Shown: piece by piece, positions 8,002-11,682 of the stretch
Position numbering within the stretch: position 1 is the stretch's first letter
Layout: each line of letters begins with the position of its first letter
Assembly (NCBI GenBank): GCA_028565715.1
Contig: JAOXYC010201573.1
Location: 1-11,682 of the forward strand
Direction: 5' to 3'
DNA from: Phoronis pallida
Taxonomy: Eukaryota; Phoronida; Phoronidae
DNA length: 11,682 nt
Notes under the pieces: model-generated
What the model was told of the DNA's origin: nothing
Databases searched by the model: none
The model's input: the letters and a program-made list of their open reading frames with translations, nothing else
Program-made: the position numbers and the translations under genes

Positions 8002-8141
8002 AATAAAATAAAAACAACGATTGATTTCATATTTTAATATTCTTGCGCCAAATTATCATTGTTGCAGTGACCATGGAACCTGGAAATCCAGAAACATGGA
8101 ATTACTTTTAATATGAAATCAATCGTTGTTTTTATTTTATT
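8002..8141. mobile_element. 140-bp foldback/MITE-like element with perfect 32-bp inverted ends
   Basis: The arm 8002-8033 is the exact reverse complement of 8110-8141 (32 of 32). The 76-base interior contains a further hairpin at 8071-8099, where CCATG pairs with CATGG and CTGGA with TCCAG. No obvious target-site duplication flanks the arms and there is no coding capacity, so the superfamily is unknown. The perfect arms suggest a young insertion or gene-conversion-maintained arms. A plain inverted duplication is the alternative. Confidence 0.65.
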
Positions 8142-8858
8142 CATTACATCACTGCTCACTGGGAGGACATTTTGTTTTAGGGTTAATGCCCAAAATAAAT
8201 AAACTTATTATTTGTTTCCTAAACAATGGAAAAGTTGCAGAGATGAAATCGCAGAAAAAATACATCAAATGTAACTCAATAATCAGTTATAAACTCAAAA
8301 TACCACATAGAAAAAATTGTATGACAAATGACAACCCGTGGTGAATTTATTTTAAAATGCAAAAAATTAGGCTTCACCGTAGTGGTCAAATTGAGGGGAC
8401 AGAAAATGTTCGATTTCATAGCTAGACATTGAGTCTAATAACTTTCACTGGCTAATAGCGTCAATAAAACTGTCAGTTAAGAAAATACTATACTCGTGTT
8501 AAATTATACCACTTTACTAGTGTTTAAGAAAAAATGTCTGTTTATTTACCAACGAACGCTAAGTACCATTAAATATTTAAAGGAGATTTAAAAAAGCGTG
8601 CCTGTATTTTAGAAATTTGACACTGTTTAAAGCATAGACATACGTTTATGTTGTTGGGAGTTTCACATTTTTAATCCATAAAATCAAAAAGCTTGCTCTA
8701 AGTTTAAAAAAGCGAAATATTGCTTTAATGCAAAAAAGTTTGTATTTTCAGAAGTTAAGTCACAACATAAAAATGTCATGATTAATGACATGTTTTACTA
8801 TCGTTTTTAAAGCAAAATTGTATCTCTGCGGAGATATTCACTATTTTAATAAAAATTC
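8142..8858. other. AT-rich DNA, no supported gene
   Basis: This is AT-rich sequence without splice-flanked coding-like segments. The frame at 8126-8344 begins inside the foldback arm and is not credible. Confidence 0.55.
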
Positions 8859-8891
8859 ATGTATCTTTTATGTTTTATAAAACCGCGGACT

Positions 8892-8966
8892 ATGTCGAAT
8901 ATAATAAAGTCGAAAGTTTTGTTAAACATTGTCGCAGATTTGGGCAATCGCAGATTCGCTCGTGAG
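8892..8966 (+). CDS. Candidate first coding exon of a small two-exon gene
   Basis: An ATG at 8892 with A at -3 opens 25 codons (MSNIIKSKVLLNIVADLGNR, then RFARE) ending at GAG|GCAAGT. That is an exact match to the consensus of the rare GC-AG intron class (donor at 8967-8972). An earlier in-frame ATG at 8859 would add 11 residues. Without splicing the frame stops at 8979. Joined to 9098-9304 across a 131-base intron, the reading frame continues in phase 0, giving about 93 residues. The peptide is basic with a helical-looking hydrophobic stretch. I recognise no family. The exon could be spurious: the GC donor is the main evidence and such introns are rare. Confidence 0.35.
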
Positions 8967-9097
8967 GCAAGTAATAACTAATTTGTCATATCAAATGTTT
9001 TCCTTATGACATAGAAAAGGGCAATAAATATAGCAAAATTATCTAATACTATTGAATTAAAATAGATTTTTTTCTCTAAAATTCTAATTTTTCCAAG

Positions 9098-9304
9098 GAG
9101 ATCGGTCTACATCTCTGTCCTCCATTGATTAATGTTCACAACGACTGCGATAATATCTCGGGTCAGAAGTCAAGTGGCGAGTCCTTTGAAATGGCAGACG
9201 ACATCGCAATTTCATCGAATACACTGCCATTTTCGCAGACGTTAGGTTATAAAACTGTCGAGCAAGAACTTTCAAGAACAACGAAATACGTTGTCAGTAT
9301 TTAA
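9098..9304 (+). CDS. Candidate terminal coding exon (68 codons), product unknown
   Basis: A long pyrimidine tract with a CTAAT branch-like motif ends in CCAAG at 9093-9097, a good acceptor. From 9098 the frame is open for 68 codons to TAA at 9302. The segment is GC-richer than its surroundings and its codons favour purine-N-pyrimidine. The peptide is soluble-looking, starts EIGLHLCPPLINVHNDCDN, has an acidic and Ser-rich middle (around ESFEMADD), and ends KYVVSI. Two Cys lie at residues 7 and 17. The last residues could be a C-terminal interaction motif, which is a guess. An AATAAA signal follows 83 bases after the stop. It joins in phase 0 to the exon at 8892-8966, but could also be the last exon of a longer gene whose earlier exons lie further upstream. 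No family was recognised. Confidence 0.45.
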   Translation, partial: EIGLHLCPPLINVHNDCDNISGQKSSGESFEMADDIAISSNTLPFSQTLGYKTVEQELSRTTKYVVSI

Positions 9305-9386
9305 TAACCTTTATATTTTAACAAGTAAACTATTCCTTTTTAATTCCAAGCAGCTCTTCTAGGGACAATATTACTTGAAGATACCA

Positions 9387-9392
9387 AATAAA
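9387..9392 (+). terminator. Candidate polyadenylation signal AATAAA
   Basis: AATAAA lies 83 bases after the stop of the 9098-9304 exon, at a normal distance for a short 3' UTR. AATAAA is frequent by chance in such AT-rich DNA, so the position matters more than the motif. Confidence 0.4.
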
Positions 9393-9912
9393 TTTAAAGT
9401 ATAACAAAAATTGTCCTGCACTCACCATATTATACTAACGGTCACCTCTCTTGTGAGAAACTCCGAAAAGTGGGATACTTTGATTTTCATGAGATGATGT
9501 TTACTTTCTATTTTTGATTATTATAAGAACTCAATTTTTGACACTTTTCTAAAGTACATTCATGTAGAGTGGGTACCCTGTCAGCTTACCATCTTTAGAA
9601 TATTCGGCTGACTTTGTTGTTCTGCTTTTAAAGACACGTCCTTTATTGTAAGCGTTCCCAATTTAAAAAATTCACCCAATTTAACCAGTAAGCGCGTCAT
9701 GTCATCTGCAAGTTTGACGGCCTTGTGTTGTTCTTTTCAGTCTATTTCAATAAACCACCATTTTCCAATTTCACAAAACTATTTTGGTTATTAAACAGGT
9801 TCAGTTTCATAAAACATAAAACCCAAATAATCTCATAGACGTTTAAACAATGGTCTTTTTCAAACCAATATTCTGTGAACACTCACCGATTCCTGACTCC
9901 AGTTCGCCTCAG
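9393..9912. other. AT-rich DNA, no supported gene
   Basis: No exon-like segment, RNA gene or repeat of note was seen in this stretch. Confidence 0.55.
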
Positions 9913-9954
9913 TCGTCTGCTCTACTCAGCTAGTATCGTCTGCTCTACTCAGCT
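9913..9954 (+). repeat. Two direct 19-bp copies, pyrimidine-rich, 23-bp period
   Basis: TCGTCTGCTCTACTCAGCT occurs exactly at 9913-9931 and 9936-9954. The surrounding CT-rich, CpG-containing stretch stands out from the AT-rich flanks and immediately precedes an ATG at 9967. It may be a duplicated element in a 5' UTR or promoter, or a simple tandem duplication. Confidence 0.8.
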
Positions 9955-9966
9955 TCCCGCTGTTGA

Positions 9967-9987
9967 ATGGATGAAATGAACACCACA
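9967..9987 (+). CDS. Possible first coding exon ending at a GTGAGT donor
   Basis: After the CT-rich duplicated stretch, ATG at 9967 (G at +4) opens MDEMNTT and meets ACA|GTGAGT at 9988, a strong donor, in phase 0. Seven codons are far too few to prove coding. The call rests on the combination of leader-like sequence, start codon and donor. The unspliced frame runs on to 10206 but passes through a SINE-like segment. Confidence 0.2.
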
Positions 9988-10139
9988 GTGAGTAGTATAC
10001 AGACAGCCGACCAGTTGAAGTTCAGGGAAACGAAATTTAAACTTTTTAAATTAGAGGGTTTACTTTGTCTGGCGGGGGAGGTTCGTCGCAGTTATTTTTT
10101 AAAAAGTATATCCTCAGACCACAAAAAACCTATGACGGT

Positions 10140-10260
10140 GACTTCGTGGTGGTGGTTAAAGTCAGGTGTCGTGTGTGATAGGCTTCCAAGGTTCAAGCCT
10201 CGATAGCGGCAGTTGAATTATGCCTTTTTGGCAAAACTAACTTAGAAGGAATAGTATTGT
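10140..10260 (+). mobile_element. Degenerate tRNA-derived SINE-like segment
   Basis: GTGGTGGTTAAAG (from 10146) resembles the A-box/D-loop of leucine or serine type tRNAs. GGTTCAAGCC (10190-10199) resembles a B box. They are 44 bases apart, the normal tRNA spacing. A short TGCC...GGCA hairpin with a T run follows at 10221-10233. I cannot fold a full cloverleaf, so a functional tRNA is unlikely. A decayed tRNA-derived SINE head is the best reading. Its body and tail boundaries are not clear. Confidence 0.4.
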
Positions 10261-10963
10261 TATGATTTTTTATCATGATTATTATGAACACATTGCAATA
10301 TTGCAAAAGACTGAAATAAGAAGACTGAGACTATGAGTTGAAATTTGTTGAAGATATGTGAAACTAAAACTTGTTTTATGTTGATCAATATTTGGTAACA
10401 TGTGATTCAATCAATATTTTGCATCATGGAAAATTAAAACCATAATTATATATCTGTAATTAAAACTTGCAGTTCATATTGAAGTAATTATAAACTGCGC
10501 ATTACAAAATATTGAGAAGTCGTTCACATCTAAATCTAATTCATTAGTTGTTTTAATTTTGAAACAATTCGTCAGAAAACAAAACGAAAGTCGACATTTT
10601 CCGTTGTGGAATTTCGAATTTGCATCAAATAATGACGTTAGCTGTAGAAAGTATATCAAATCACAAACGAAATTCCTTTTTTTTGCAAAAGGCCGAAGCA
10701 ATAAAATTACACTTTTCACTGAGCAGATTAAAGCAAACTGTGTCTGTGCAAAGCTATGGAACAGTCTCGGCATGTTAATTGTAAGTTTGGACAATTGTCA
10801 GTATTTTTTAAAACACGGTTAAGGATATATTATATGATGTTAGTGGCCTTGACAGGCATTTAAGAAGAGACTTTATCACCATATATATAAGTGAGATGCA
10901 TGCAAGCCATTGATTGGACTGTATACTTTTTGATAGTATAGACTATTGCTTGTGTTATGCATA
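10261..10963. other. AT-rich DNA, no supported gene
   Basis: Overlapping frames on both strands (10474-10794 minus, 10559-10822 plus) cover the same DNA and look like chance openings. A weak foldback (TGCAAGC near 10901, GCTTGTG near 10948, and TATACT/AGTATA between them) lies just left of the MITE. Confidence 0.5.
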
Positions 10964-11358
10964 CCGGGGATTTCCAAAAGAGCGCCCATGAGCGCTCTTT
11001 CTTAGGCCAAATCACACTTTTTAAAATTTGAGATCGTTTCCGAAAGAGCGCCCATGCATCAAAAGTTCAAACGCATAACTACTGGTCAATTTTTGGGAAA
11101 ATCATATTTTTTTCTATTTAAATGTCATAACAGGACCGTTTATTAACTTTGACTCAAGTTCAGAAGATGTTGAGTCCCTTAAGTCAAGTTAGGTTGCTTA
11201 CGAGAATAAAGTAGCATAGCCATGCAAGCAGAATTTTTCAAAATCGATTGTGTAATGTCGTAATTTAAGAATCATAAGCGCCCATGAGCGCTCTTTCGGG
11301 AATATATTTCAACTCGAAAAGTGCTGTTTTCCGAAAGAGCCCCCTGGGAAATCCCCGG
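10964..11358. mobile_element. 395-bp MITE with TA target duplications
   Basis: The inverted ends CCGGGGATTTCC (10964-10975) and GGAAATCCCCGG (11347-11358) are perfect over 12 bases and are flanked on both sides by TA (10962-10963, 11359-11360), as in Tc1/mariner-type insertions. Subterminal motifs around GAAAGAGCGCCCATG recur at about 10977-11000, 11037-11055, 11278-11299 and 11331-11344 in mirrored orientation, extending the imperfect inverted repeats to about 95 bases. The first copy is itself a hairpin (AAAGAGCGC, loop CCATGA, GCGCTCTTT). There is no transposase, so the element is non-autonomous. Known biology: MITEs of this kind depend on a related autonomous element elsewhere in the genome. 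Confidence 0.85.
10977..11000. repeat. Perfect 9-bp hairpin near the left MITE end
   Basis: AAAGAGCGC (10977-10985) pairs with GCGCTCTTT (10992-11000) around CCATGA. It is the complete version of the motif that recurs inside the MITE and may be a transposase-binding or structural site. Confidence 0.85.
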
Positions 11359-11369
11359 TAGTACCATAC

Positions 11370-11560
11370 TCGTCATCTTCATCATCACCATCATCACAAC
11401 ATTTATCTTTGTCATCATCTTCATCAACCATCATCATCCTCTTCATCATCATCAATATCATCACCACCATCACCAAAATTATCTTCTTAATATCGTCATC
11501 ACTGTCACTTGATTATCGTCAGTTCATCCTCGTGCCGTCACTAACCTCGTCATCAACAAC
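11370..11560. repeat. Imperfect TCA/ATC-rich trinucleotide microsatellite
   Basis: About 190 bases are dominated by CATCAT, TCATCT and CACCAT units with interruptions. It begins about 10 bases after the right TA of the MITE. The His-rich open frame across it (to 11512) is a product of the repeat and not a gene. Confidence 0.9.
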
Positions 11561-11682
11561 ACGTTTCAATTGCAAGGACATTTTTTAATTTTAAATTGTT
11601 CAACAGCCGAACATACACACAAAACGCTCCCCTTCAGTTTAACCCATTAATCTGGTTTTTAAAACTACTTTAATTAGACTCA
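11561..11682. other. AT-rich DNA to window end, nothing seen
   Basis: Short AT-rich end of the window with no feature I can support. Confidence 0.6.

Noticed and set aside
9967-10206. Unspliced 79-codon + strand frame
   Set aside because: The last third is SINE-like sequence; a splice donor near the start is a better explanation.
10474-10822. Overlapping open frames on both strands of 106 and 87 codons
   Set aside because: They share the same AT-rich DNA, lack splice or promoter support, and neither resembles a known protein.
11321-11512. His-rich + strand open frame
   Set aside because: Translation of the TCA/CAT microsatellite and the MITE end.
1-11682. CRISPR arrays, bacterial operons, rRNA genes and intact tRNA genes
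   Set aside because: No spaced direct repeats, no ribosome-binding-site/ORF packing, no conserved rRNA blocks and no cloverleaf were seen on either strand.

Overview
This window looks like nuclear DNA from an animal, most likely an invertebrate. A marine group such as molluscs is a guess from the style of the mobile elements and is not proven. The evidence is an AT-rich background (about one third G+C by eye), no long open frame on either strand, no operon-like packing, eukaryotic splice-site and promoter motifs, short GC/CpG-richer islands in AT-rich DNA, and several non-autonomous eukaryotic mobile elements. I recognise no protein family. Every coding call below is an ab initio exon hypothesis.

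Layout. 1-880 is AT-rich with no supported gene. 885-1135 is a CpG-dense island with an inverted CCAAT box and a YY1-type motif, which reads as a TATA-less promoter pointing left. 2109-2199 and 3281-3355 are small splice-flanked open segments on the + strand. 3410-3613 is a more convincing coding segment that stays open only if one frame break at a run of five A is allowed. 3620-5340 is AT-rich and empty. 5351-5490 is a compact promoter-like cluster (two GC boxes, CCAAT, octamer, TATA), followed by a strong hairpin at 5668-5712. 6519-6879 is a complex palindromic element whose arms each carry a degenerate hammerhead-ribozyme-like core of the kind seen in Penelope-like retroelements. It also contains a nested mini-foldback and a 23-bp near-perfect cruciform. 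8002-8141 is a second foldback element with perfect 32-bp arms.

The best gene model is a small two-exon + strand gene: 8892-8966 joined to 9098-9304 across a GC-AG intron, with AATAAA at 9387. It would encode about 93 residues of unknown function. 9913-9987 could be the first exon of another gene. A degenerate tRNA-derived SINE-like segment follows at about 10140-10260. A 395-bp MITE with TA target duplications lies at 10964-11358 and abuts a TCA-rich microsatellite.

I see no joint pathway. The strongest directly visible facts are the mobile elements. The palindromic, ribozyme-bearing element at 6519-6879 and the GC-AG-intron mini-gene are the items most worth checking.
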